In this document: piece after piece, positions 31,210 through 41,229 of the stretch
Layout: each line of letters starts with the position of its first letter
How positions within the stretch are numbered: position 1 is the first letter of the stretch
Origin: Aphrocallistes beatrix
Taxonomy: Eukaryota; Porifera; Hexactinellida; Sceptrulophora; Aphrocallistidae
Reading direction: 5' to 3'
Length of the DNA stretch: 64,000 nt
Assembly: GCA_963281255.1 (NCBI GenBank)
Contig: OY725506.1
Span: 973,001-1,037,000 of the forward strand
Notes under the pieces: model-generated
What the model was told of the DNA's origin: nothing
The model's database searches: none
What the model saw: the letters and a program-made list of their open reading frames with translations, nothing else
Translations under genes and position numbers: made by a program

Positions 31210-31695
31210 TCACAGTTTGCTCTCTATGATCAGAACTCCTGGGTCTTGACTGTAGACGCGCTTTATCTCATTGGCCTCTTGTATAGCGGCACAGGGAGGA
31301 CATAGGTTCACTAACAAGCAGTCCTCGAGTAGAGTTCCGTTTATTTTCTGGTCGGTTCGCAGCTTGCTCCTGATGAGATGATGCCCAGCTCCTGGACAGC
31401 AGCACAGGAAAAAACTCTCATCCATGTTTTTCGAATTCATTCCGATGAGCACTCCATAGAGACAGAATCCAAGCACACCTATCAAGTGTAATTTGTCATT
31501 CAAACGAAATAATTAATACATTTCTCTTTAAATAATGGTAAGGTGATGCAATCCCCCATCACATTCCGGATTTAGTAACAACTGAAGGAACTATCTCGAA
31601 TTTAATTGCAATCGCTCTAACTTACAATTAAGAACGCCGCTAGCAAAGCATTGGCAAATTCCGCTGTTCCATCCTCTTACATTATTTTCACTCAT
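31210..31695 (-). CDS. PLAC8/cornifelin-family Cys-rich protein, copy 4 (divergent)
   Basis: Minus-strand exons 31626-31695 and 31210-31478, 112 aa, with a phase-1 intron of 147 bp. This copy is the most divergent. The N-terminus is MSENNVRGWNSGICQCFASG. The middle is FFLCCCPGAGHHLIRSKLR. The C-terminal motif is LCPPCAAIQEANEIKRVY, where the usual FCHPC His is replaced by Pro. It carries an extra C-terminal tail of about 10 residues. The Cys pattern is otherwise kept, so it is probably functional. Confidence 0.86.
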
Positions 31696-32634
31696 GTTTC
31701 CTTTTTTCGTGTAGTCGATTAACTTTGAAATGGTTTTAACATTAGGTTCCATTATAAGCGAAATGAATTAAATTATTCGCCTAATGGAGTTGTGATTTAC
31801 TTGACTTATTCTTTTTCGGAACAAAGAAAGAGCAAGGAATTTTTCTGATGCAGTCAAGCTTGGAGGTAGATGACTCTTCACGTATGGCAATTATTTTATC
31901 ATTATCTCGTTATTAACTACCTCATTTTAAGATCGGATTTGAATGCATTACCGTAAAGTAGCGAACTGTAAAGGTTCCTGTATCCTTTTTGTTATCTGAT
32001 GTACTGTCTCAAGTTTTGCTGTTAATTGACTAATGAAAACTTTGTTTAGTCTGAATTCATTGCTGAAGCAATTGTGTTAACTGAAAAGAAGCCCATATCT
32101 GTATAGATCGTGACCTGTGAAATTAATTGAATCCTAACAATCTGAACACGTACATGGTATTCACTTTCTGAGCCACAAATATTTTTAAAACAATTCAAGG
32201 AATATCCTTCTATGTAGCCACTTTGATTATAACTACTGCCTACATAGGCAATATTCACTCTGAAAGGACTGTTATGAATAAACTAGCATCTCTCATAATT
32301 GATTAATAATGTACTCTCTGGTTTAAAGTTATCACTGTCCCTCGCCCCCTCAGAGATTTTTCATCAAGTTGAATTTGCAATACGTATATGACATAGCTCT
32401 GTGGACAGTTCTTCAATCCTAATCAATGGCATGATTTTACAGCTTAAATGATAAATGAACTGATTCGTATATCCAATAGTTAAAGCCTCTGGAGTATTCT
32501 AATGTATTCTTAATAAATAACAGCACCCAATCAAATACAAGCAACTCCCTGTTTAATTGAGGATTAGATAACTAACAACACATCATAAATACTTAAGAAT
32601 AGGATAATACACTACAAAGTTATTCCACTCAAAT
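31696..32634. other. Spacer between PLAC8 copies 4 and 5
   Basis: AT-rich, containing the copy 4 promoter and the copy 5 3' end. No gene, RNA or clear repeat recognised. Confidence 0.5.
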
Positions 32635-32996
32635 TTATTTCGGCTGATTCCCGTAAACCTTCTCGATCTCGTTTGCTTCTTGGATTGAGGCGCATGGATG
32701 GCAAAACGCGATGCAGCAGAAATCCTTCAACAAACTTCCTTCTATCCCTTGCTCAGCTCGAATCTTGCTTCTGATCATCAAATGTCCTTCTACAGGACAG
32801 CAGCATAGGAGGAAGCTCTCGTCCATCTTGTGTGCACTCAGTCCGATAAGTAATGGGTAACACCAGAAAGCCAGGATACCTAAAATAATTTGTTAAAATC
32901 ATAGGGATTCTTTTTTTAAAAAAAGTCTGCAAGCTTACATGAAAGGCATCCTGCTGCACAGCAATCACAAAGTCCACTGCTCCATTCACGCGGCAT
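32635..32996 (-). CDS. PLAC8/cornifelin-family Cys-rich protein, copy 5
   Basis: Minus-strand exons 32939-32996 and 32635-32879, 100 aa. The first exon is base-for-base the same as copy 1 over nearly its whole length. The second exon differs at a few sites (HP to YP before LIGLSAHKM, Gly to Asp in MDESFLLCCC, Leu to Phe in KDFCCIAFC). The two introns share both ends but differ in the middle. The family core with CCC and FCHPC is intact. Confidence 0.9.
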
Positions 32997-34961
32997 TCTC
33001 GTTCAAGATTCTAAGTTGATGTATAGGATAATAATTTCAAGAATAGGATTTGATAGAGCGGGCAATTATTACCTTTTATACTACGATACTTTACTATGCA
33101 TACAATATAATACACAAGCATGTGCGTTCTAGGTAATCTAATCAGCAACCGACGTATATAGATAAATATATCTTCCCTAGTATTCTATGAAGCCAGTCTA
33201 CGCAACAACTAAATATGTGCACCTTTCGACAATATTTGACAGATACTTGGATACGTAGTTTCACATATTGCGAAATAGAATTGGGGGTGATAATCCATTT
33301 ATATAAGTGTACACTTCAAACCCTCTCTTTCAAATCCAAACAAAATCTATCTTCATCACAATTGGGAAATAAATGTCATCCTTCAATAGCTGGCCATTTG
33401 AATCGATCATAATTATCAGTTATAGCTACTGGTTCATAGATATATTTCAGTCAAAATTAATCAAAATAAATTATTCGTTTAACTCTTCATATGTAACACT
33501 GTGGTTGTTTAGTCTTGATGTCTAGCTCTAGTTATTAACGAGATAATGTCAAAACTGAAATTAGTTTAGATTTAGTCTGAGGATGATAACAGGGATAGAC
33601 AACCTGTGTCTTAATTACGAGTGTGGAATTTAATTATAATTCGATATCTGTGGAGGAGGTATTCTAAACGAATCAGATTGCAGTTCTAGTCCAGTGCCTG
33701 GTACAGATATTTTGTACTTTGTTCATTTTGTCGGTAAAGCAATTTTAGTTGAGTGTAACCAGATTCTACTAGTTGCATCCCATTGGTAGACTTTCCATAC
33801 CTGCTTATTTTAGATTCGTTAAAGCTTTGAGAATTCCTAATTGTACAATTACTGGTGTCAGAAACTGGAAACTTTCAAAGTATATCCATCTTTACACAAA
33901 TTTAATTAATTGATGTGATCAATTAAGTATATTACGGATATTTTCCTAAGTTCAAAATTCAGATTGTAACTGGTATTTCTTCTCACTTACACATGTTACT
34001 AGTTTTATCAAATTATTGTGTACTTAACACGCTAATAGCAATGCTAAGCAACTTAATGTAATGTCTATACATATTCTTTCAGATAGAATTTAAAGATCTG
34101 TATCAATCATTATGACAAATAACTGGGTAGTAATCTCTGGTTACATACAAACTATGATATTAATAACATTGAATAAATTTTGCACCATTCTAGTGCATAA
34201 TCTCTAAACATCACATCTTACTTCGCGAGCAGGGACCAATTTCAGAATTCAGAACTACTATAAATCAAACCGACTCGAAAGTATTCCTCTTGCTTTAAGT
34301 TTGTTGAAAGATTTAATAAAAAATCTGCTCAAATTATGCTCAAATTATGAGCATAATTTAAGTGGTGCACATAATTTTTTGTGAAGCTGCGGACATATAT
34401 GTAGATGTGCACCTCCTCATACGATTTTCAATATATGCTAAATCATCATCACTACGTAGCATTTTGTGATTTCATTCTTTTGCTTATTGCACAAAACTAG
34501 AAGAGCTAGAAACTTGAGATTGGTAACACTGGTGAAGTATGAGGCCCTCTAAAACCTATTTCATTCCTAGATCCATCGGACATAGGACCTCTGAGCAATT
34601 TGCGATTAAATATTTTGTCGCGTCATCATCGCCTAATTTTAATGATAAATGCCTATTAGAGCTCAAATTTTAGTAGTTTGGGATAAACAATTGTTCAATA
34701 CAGCATAAATAATTATAAATGGCTAATAGAGTTAAAATGATAGGAAATAGAAATAAAGATATGTTGTAGAAAGTGTTCAGTGTAGATGACTATACAAAAC
34801 TGCTAATTAATTAATTATGCTGACGTTATCATGATGACACAGTCAAAATTTACATCTACAATTTTAATTAATCCTACAAACTGAAAATTGTTATGGTACT
34901 AATTTCGGTTAAATCTTTTTATAGGCGAAGAAGGGCACATAATGATAATAAAATTTGCATA
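32997..34961. other. Gene-poor AT-rich stretch
   Basis: Nearly 2 kb with only short chance frames on both strands. I see no exon with family similarity, no RNA gene and no clear repeat before the composite element begins. The promoter of PLAC8 copy 5 should lie at its left end. Confidence 0.5.
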
Positions 34962-35661
34962 TATTTAAAATATTTTAGCGCATGCGCTGTTTTACTTTAG
35001 CGCATGCGCTGTTTTCATTTTAGCGCATGCGCTAAAACACTAGTGTTTCATATACAGTCGAACCTGCTATAACGGCCACTCTGTTAACGGTCACCTGTCT
35101 ATAGCGGTCACCATTGAACAGTCCCGTCCGAAATTCCATAATAGCGACCCTGTGTATAGCGGTCCACCTGCTCAACGCGGCCAGCGGCCACCCATTTGCA
35201 GTCCCTTACTGATCCAAAAACTGTGTATAACGGCCATCATATGTCTATAATGGTGACTACCTGTCTATAACGACCATCACCTTTTTCGCCTTTTATGTGT
35301 TTATGAAAGAACCTGTTACGAAATATAAACAAGTTTCATTATATTACTTCAAGTAATAGATTTCTAAAAGTTTGATATTCATTTCACTACGTTGATACCT
35401 TTTGGGGATTAAGACAATCACCTGTATATAACGGCCACCTGTGTATAACGGCCAATTTTGTCCAGTCCCTTGGGTGGCCGTTATATACAGGTTCCACTGT
35501 ATTTAAAATATTTTAAATATACTATGAAACACTAGTGTTTTAGCGCATGCGCTAAAATATTTTAAATATATGAAACACTACAGTGTTTTAGCGCATGCGC
35601 TAAAATGAAAACAGTGCATGCGCTAAAGTAAAACAGCGCATGCGCTAAAATATTTTAAATA
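34962..35661. mobile_element. Composite palindromic element with AGCGCATGCGCT repeats
   Basis: The inverted ends TATTTAAAATATTTTAGCGC (left) and its complement (right) enclose several copies of the 12-bp palindrome AGCGCATGCGCT. There are three on the left arm (34962-35052) and about five on the right arm (35502-35661), with matching CACTAGTGTTTCATA blocks. The right arm has an extra internal duplication of one TTTAGCGCATGCGCTAAAA unit. The centre is interrupted by a separate TA-flanked element (35055-35499). There is no coding capacity. Confidence 0.8.
35055..35499. mobile_element. 445-bp pogo/Tigger-like element inserted in the composite element
   Basis: The ends are CAGTCGAACCTGCTATAACG and the complement of CAGTGGAACCTGTATATAAC, with the TA target duplicated at 35053-35054 and 35500-35501. 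The interior is packed with TATAACGGCCACC-type repeats in both orientations. It carries no transposase frame, so it is nonautonomous. It split the palindromic host element at 35052/35502. Confidence 0.88.
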
Positions 35662-36005
35662 CCTCAAAATTTGACAAAATTACCTTTTGACTTCAAAACA
35701 ATTGGGGGCTCTGGGGGGCTTGCCTCACAGACAAACTAGAAGTGTGCTTCCACATTCCTTGAATTATGACGCAATACATGTCATCCCAGGAATTTGGAAG
35801 CACACTTCTAGCCGTATGTGAGGGTTTTTTGAAGAGATTTTTGGACATACGTATGTTCTGCGATAAAGTTGCTGCAATCCAGCGATATCTGATGCTACAT
35901 TCTCGAATTTTAGTGCGATTTATTAAAATTTCAAGCTTCCTTACAAGCAATACAATTCATTCTAGCAAAACTTTACAACCTTGTTTTAATCCGACTAGCA
36001 TAGCT
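35662..36005. other. Upstream region of the ODAD1-like gene
   Basis: An open frame continues upstream of 36006 to 35766, but its codon use and residues do not look like the coiled coil that follows, and the family start fits the ATG at 36006. I treat it as 5' flank or UTR. Confidence 0.5.
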
Positions 36006-38142
36006 ATGCCAGTAACTCGCAGACAGATAGACACGACAGCGGGCCCACCTGAGGGCGTGTCCGAGGACGATGACAGCTGGCAGGAACTGGTGACACTACG
36101 CAGGAAGCTGCGCATACTCAGCTCTAAGGACAAGCAGTACTGTGAGAAGCAGGAGAACAAGCTGCTCACTCAGAAGAGACTGATCGAGGCTGTGGAGAGA
36201 GAGAACGGAGAGCTGAAGCGAGCTCTGTCTCTGCAGGTCACTCAGAAGGATAAGATGGTGCACGAGATGACCGACCTGCTGGAGCGACAGGATGTGTGGA
36301 AAGAACAGGTATAGCATGGGATGATGGGGTGTAGTGACAGCAAAGCATTTCCCTCCCCTATCTTACTCTACAGAGCTCCTCATACGTTAGTCTAATAACC
36401 TAGTGTCGGTATCAGCTTACTGATGTATAGGTGACAGGTGCAGAGAAGGAAGTGAAGGAATTGGACAAGGATATCCTGGAGCTGCAGAAGTCGCATGACA
36501 AGCATAAACGCAACATGGGTGGTCTCCTGATGGCGGATGCCAAGCGGCATGACCTGAGCAGACAGCTGATGCGCGCTCAGAAGCGGTTAGAGAACAGTGC
36601 CACCAAGTTCAACCACACGCTGGCCACCAACACACGGCTGCGTGACGTCATCAGCCATCTACAGCATGAGAGGAAGACCTTCTACGAGATTCACAGGAAG
36701 ACGCAAGCTCTCCTCCTCGCGACCAGGGATCACACAAAAGAGGTGAGTTCTGAGCATAATTTAAGGGTCAAAGCCGTCTGAAGCTTGAAGGATAGGAAGG
36801 AATAGAAGCAAATAAGTGTGTGACTTCGTTCTGCTTCCGATGGGCTTAACAATGACGTCAATACTGCCTGTGTTAATAGTTAGCGTTATAGCAATTCTGA
36901 TATTTTGGAATTTTGCCACATCTTGAGCTTTAGAGGCATTAGATTATGTCTGCCCTGGCATGGAATGCCTGAAGGAGGAAAGTGTACGATCTAAGCATGA
37001 GTACCGGGATGTGTATCTAGGTGGTGAATCTGGCCACGAACGCGTACGAGGGGAGAGAGGAGTCCCGGAACAAGATGGTCGCTCTGAAAGACAAGGCGAA
37101 GAAGGACCTGACGCACTACACGCAGCAGATCAAGGAATTCCAACGCAGAATCGACCACGAACAGCGGCTGCAGGACTTCATGAAGGTGAAGGAGGAGGAG
37201 AGAACTGGAGACTTCGAGGCACTGCTCACTCAGAGGAAGGAAGAGACAGAGATGAAGGAGAAGGAGGATATCTTGATGACGTATGAGGAGGCCTTCTTTA
37301 GGATCAGGGAGATTACGGAGCTGCATGATATCAATGACATTGTCAGGAAGTTAGTTCATATTCTATCTCTCATATTTAATTGAAAACCACTCTACTTGTT
37401 AACCTGTAAACTGTGCAGATTCGTGGAGGTAGAAGACCAGAATTTCGCACTATTCAACTACGTGAGTGAGCTGAACTCAGACATAGACCAAGTCCACGAG
37501 GAGATCTCGCACATCAGGGAGGAGATGGGGAGGTTCGAGGCAGAAGGCGCCTCTCTTGAGGCGTCACGTGAGCAGATGCTGGGAGGGATGGAGGCAGACC
37601 TGTCCCAGACAGAGGCTGCCTCAAAAGAGCACGACACCAGGCTGACACAAGCCAACAAGCTGCTGAGTCAGCTGATGAAGGGCATCGGCGGTCTCTTCAC
37701 GAAGATCGGCTGCAACGCAGCCGTGATCAGCGACATGCTGGGGGGACAACAGGGCGTGACGGAGAACAACATCATCCAGCACATGGGGCAGATAGAACAG
37801 CGGACAGACGAACTGCTGGAGCTCAAGTCCTACATCGCAGCTAAGGAATCGGATGACCCCAATGCGGCCGTCTCTCTGCTCCTCCCGAAAGCGGAGATGA
37901 CCATCTCATTCGACGTGACCGCTGAGATAGTCCCGCCTGCGATAGGAGATGATTCGGTCGAGGGTTCGGACCTGGAGCTGTTGGACAACAAGCCCATGAC
38001 GCAAGACGAACTTCGCGATCGCATGAACCGGTTCATTAACCGCAGGGAGACAGACACCGGTCGTAGCCTACAGCGCAGCTCCGCCAGCTCTCGTACCAAG
38101 TCGACCCTCGAGCGCCGGCGTAACCAGCCTACTTCCAGCTAG
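36006..38142 (+). CDS. ODAD1: Outer dynein arm docking complex subunit (ODAD1/CCDC114 or CCDC63-like)
   Basis: Exons 36006-36308, 36431-36742, 37021-37349 and 37419-38142, all in frame, encode 555 aa (CCDC63 is about 560, ODAD1 about 670). Almost the whole chain is coiled coil with family landmarks: ELVTLRRKLRILSSKDKQY near the N-terminus, NKMVALKDKAKKDLTHYTQQIKE in exon 3, and EVEDQNFALFNYVSELNSDI leading exon 4. The latter matches the most conserved block of the ODA1/DC2 family. The C-terminal 60 residues are Ser/Arg-rich and disordered. These proteins anchor outer dynein arms on axonemal doublets. Assignment to ODAD1 versus CCDC63 is open, since many invertebrates have one gene. Confidence 0.88.
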
Positions 38143-38445
38143 ACCCCTGGCTCTACGCCACTTGTCTAGCTAGCGACCCAGTCACTTGTACTGCTACCTC
38201 ACCCTGTATTTATCCAGCTTATAGTAACAGTAATTCTATCACATTCCAATGGCATTATGATTAATCAATTTACGAACCCTACAGTATATCAAATACTACA
38301 AGGAAATTCTAACTATCTCGCACTAATACTGCTTAATTAATTAATAAGGGAAATCGAGATTCAAACTGCATCTCCGTGTTTGTCAAGTCCGTATCGCTTT
38401 CAGGTTCTTAATGTTACTAAAATGAATGATTAGCATTTGAGTAAG
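38143..38445. other. Short intergenic spacer
   Basis: This holds the ODAD1-like 3' end and the RPS14 5' region. CGCTTTCAG at 38395-38403 has splice-acceptor form about 40 bp before the RPS14 start codon. Confidence 0.45.
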
Positions 38446-38901
38446 ATGGCTAGGCGCAAGGGACGAGCACATAAGGAGGAGGAGGTGACACAGCTCGCAG
38501 TAGCAGCTGGGGACGGGGAAACCGTGTTCGGTGTGTGTCACATATTCGCTTCATTCAATGACACCTTCGTGCACGTGACAGACATCTCAGGTCGCGAGAC
38601 CATCTCCCGCGTCACGGGGGGGATGAAGGTGAAGACGGACAGAGACGAGGCCTCTCCGTACGCAGCCATGCTAGCCGCGCAGGATGTGGCCGAGAGGTGC
38701 AAAGCGGTGGGGGTAAGGGCCCTGCACATCAAGCTGAGGGCCACGGGGGGCAACCGGACGAAAACACCCGGTCCCGGGGCCCAGTCCGCCCTGAGAGCGC
38801 TGGCTCGCAGCGGGATGAAGATTGGGAGGATTGAGGACGTGACCCCGATCCCCTCTGACAGCACGCGCCGGAAGGGGGGCAGACGAGGGAGGCGGTTGTA
38901 A
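38446..38901 (+). CDS. RPS14: 40S ribosomal protein S14 (uS11)
   Basis: uS11 of the cytosolic small subunit, lying on the platform near the mRNA exit and needed late in 40S assembly. The 151-aa protein has the same length as human RPS14 and is near-identical from [19 protein letters not shown] to the end. The C-terminal [19 protein letters not shown] tail is invariant. The start is ATG 38446 ([10 protein letters not shown]); an in-frame TTG three codons upstream is not needed. There is no intron in the coding region. AATAAA lies at 38974-38979, about 75 bp after the stop. Confidence 0.98.
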   Translation: MARRKGRAHKEEEVTQLAVAAGDGETVFGVCHIFASFNDTFVHVTDISGRETISRVTGGMKVKTDRDEASPYAAMLAAQDVAERCKAVGVRALHIKLRATGGNRTKTPGPGAQSALRALARSGMKIGRIEDVTPIPSDSTRRKGGRRGRRL

Positions 38902-39268
38902 CTCTCTACATCTCTAGGTGACCGTGTTAGCTCTGTTTGAGTAAAGTAGGATTATTGTTGTGGGGTAGAATTCAATAAATAACTATGTTTCCCATTATTT
39001 TACAGTTTTCTGGAGGATAGTTAATATTTAGTTGGCTGCTATGTGGTATATGTTACTAAATACATGTCATGCGTATATGTTTAATTGCATATATTGAAAG
39101 CACCATTTGTGGGTCTTACCGCACAAGACTCCGTGAACAGAATGTCAGACATCCATAGTCCATAGGGGACGGAAATACGGACAATAGGACATACTTCCTG
39201 GGATCAGATGCAAGTGGTTAAAAATAGTTTCACACTTTGAATGGCACGGCGTCTTATCTAGCTCCCCG
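38902..39268. other. Intergenic spacer with RPS14 poly(A) signal
   Basis: AATAAA at 38974-38979 is well placed for RPS14 cleavage. The rest is AT-rich flank of the acyl-CoA-binding gene. No other feature seen. Confidence 0.5.
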
Positions 39269-40069
39269 ATGGCAGAATGCAGCCTCGTGACCGTCCCACA
39301 GGACATTGAGGAGCGGTTCGATACGGCCGTCAAGTGGGTGCAGTCCCTCCCCAAGGATGGTCCCATCCAGCCCTCTAACGAGAGGAAGCTAGTGTTCTAC
39401 GGGCTGTACAAGCGGATCACTGCAGGGGAGAACGGCACCACTGCTCCTAGCTACTTCAACATGGTAGCCCGAGCTAAGTGGGAGGCGTGGAAGCGAGCCG
39501 GAGAGCTGAGCAGAGACAGAGCGATGCAGATGTACACCACTGAGCTGTGCAGGATGGTGGAGGAGCAGCCAGACAGGACGCAGGAGGTGGACAACTTGTT
39601 AACGAAGCTGAAAGGAGGTCGAGGCGTAGGGGAGACAGGGGAGGGGGAAGGGGAGGGGAAGGAGGTGTTTTGGGACGCTAACAACGAAGGGGAGGGTGTA
39701 GGGGGACAGAGTGAGGACAACTTCCATCACATACAGGCGCCTAGTCTCTCACAAGTGCAGTCCGACTCTATGCCTAGCTCTGAGAACCATGCGTCAGACA
39801 CGAGTAGCAGTTCTGACGCCAGGCCGCGACCACACACCGACCTGCGTGATCTCACACAGCTTATCACCACACTGTCCCGTATTGAGCGACAGCTTACTGC
39901 GATTGTTAACACCCTAAACATGCTACAAACGTCTGTCTCCCGTCTTTTCCGAACTGGTCGATTTTCGGGAGTATTTTCTCTTCCCTCTCTTCTCTTCTCT
40001 TTCTTGCTTATTTGGCCTTTTTTAGTGTTTTACCTTATAAGGAGTTGGATACGCTATTTTAAGCGATAA
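39269..40069 (+). CDS. ACBD5: Tail-anchored acyl-CoA-binding protein (ACBD4/5-like)
   Basis: A 266-aa single-exon protein. Residues about 9-95 form an acyl-CoA-binding domain with the family landmarks: ERFDTAVKWVQSLP, the SNERKLVFYGLYKRIT block (Lys and Tyr contact the acyl-CoA), and KWEAWKRAGELSRDRAMQMY. An acidic Gly/Glu-rich linker follows. A predicted helix near 197-222 (LITTLSRIERQLTAIVN) precedes a C-terminal transmembrane segment at about 235-260 and a short basic tail. This layout matches ACBD5 or ACBD4, peroxisomal tail-anchored proteins that tether peroxisomes to the ER and bind very-long-chain acyl-CoA. No FFAT motif is evident to me. The likely poly(A) signal AATAAA is at 40353-40358. 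Confidence 0.88.
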   Translation: MAECSLVTVPQDIEERFDTAVKWVQSLPKDGPIQPSNERKLVFYGLYKRITAGENGTTAPSYFNMVARAKWEAWKRAGELSRDRAMQMYTTELCRMVEEQPDRTQEVDNLLTKLKGGRGVGETGEGEGEGKEVFWDANNEGEGVGGQSEDNFHHIQAPSLSQVQSDSMPSSENHASDTSSSSDARPRPHTDLRDLTQLITTLSRIERQLTAIVNTLNMLQTSVSRLFRTGRFSGVFSLPSLLFSFLLIWPFLVFYLIRSWIRYFKR

Positions 40070-41229
40070 TATTCTTATATTGTTGTAACTACTATCTTTA
40101 TTGTACGAAGGTGTAATTATTAATTGTTTTCTTTCTAACTAATTCTTGCAATCAGATGTCTGCTTGTATTCCATCTCTCGTGATTGTTATGATTTCAGTT
40201 CTAAATGTATGGCATCTACCTTGTACGTAGTGGGAATATATTTCCCCCTCCACATCTGGAGTGTATAGTTCAGATATTTATTAGTTTAATAAGAGTTAGC
40301 ATTTATGTCCTAATATTGGAGATTTATTATTTAATTGTTGATTTTGTAATGCAATAAATCCCTTCAGAAATTACTCAAAATATTCTATTGAATCTCTGCA
40401 ATCTATTCCTCTCCAATCGAGCTACTTCTGCGAAAACTATACACATCTGAACTTTCAATGTCAGCTAGATACATCCTAGTTTATGTCGTATATTAATGCT
40501 CCGTAATATAACCTAGCACAATGATTTATGAATAATGCTACTCAACAAGTCACACTGCAATTTCTCTATTCTACTTATGTTATGTTTTGAATTAACATTT
40601 ACTTTAATAAAGTAAATTATATATTTAGAATCCACATGTTCTTTTTCATGCAACGAAGTAAATATATATAAGTTAAAACGCATATGATGGTTTCATATCA
40701 TGCCACTGTTAGCTAGAAACTTGCTTCAGCTCCTCTGCCCAAATATATATTTAGTTAACATGTATTATTACAAGCAGTTTCTCATTCTATTTCAGGTACA
40801 GGGGATTGATTTCATTGTATCTAGCCGGTTCATGAGGCTTCCATTTTTGGAGTTGAAACATATTTTCTATTAACATTGTCCGTAACAGTCATACAGTTAT
40901 ATTTATTTATTAATACGTATATTTAAAAATTCACCTCTGCAGTCTAACCAAACAAGAATTCAGATTAAGAGAAATGTGGTTACCTACTGATCCATTCCTA
41001 GTGGGGTAGACCTCAATATTGTTTTCTAGACTAGAAAACCTACTAAGAGCTAGGAATTTCCAGCTTTTTATAAACTAAATCCCACAATGCCCTGCTATTG
41101 TCTTGGATTGACAAGTATGTATACATAGCATAAATACGTATGCAATAGACACTAAGTAATGAACAACACACGTACATGAATACCCATATCTCAACTATAA
41201 TTCCCTGACTTTAGTTCAGTTAGTTTAGA
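40070..41229. other. AT-rich intergenic spacer
   Basis: About 1.1 kb without a recognisable gene or repeat. AATAAA at 40353-40358 probably ends the ACBD5-like transcript. TTTAGTTCAGTTAGTTTAG runs up to the SCAMP start codon and contains acceptor-like AG dinucleotides. Confidence 0.5.

Noticed and set aside
34962..35661. Regular short palindromes considered as a CRISPR-like array
   Set aside because: The genome is eukaryotic, the units are self-complementary without unique spacers of uniform length, and the whole is explained by inverted-repeat transposon arms.
35766..36005. In-frame extension upstream of the ODAD1-like start
   Set aside because: Composition differs from the coiled coil that follows. 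Conserved family sequence begins after the ATG at 36006.
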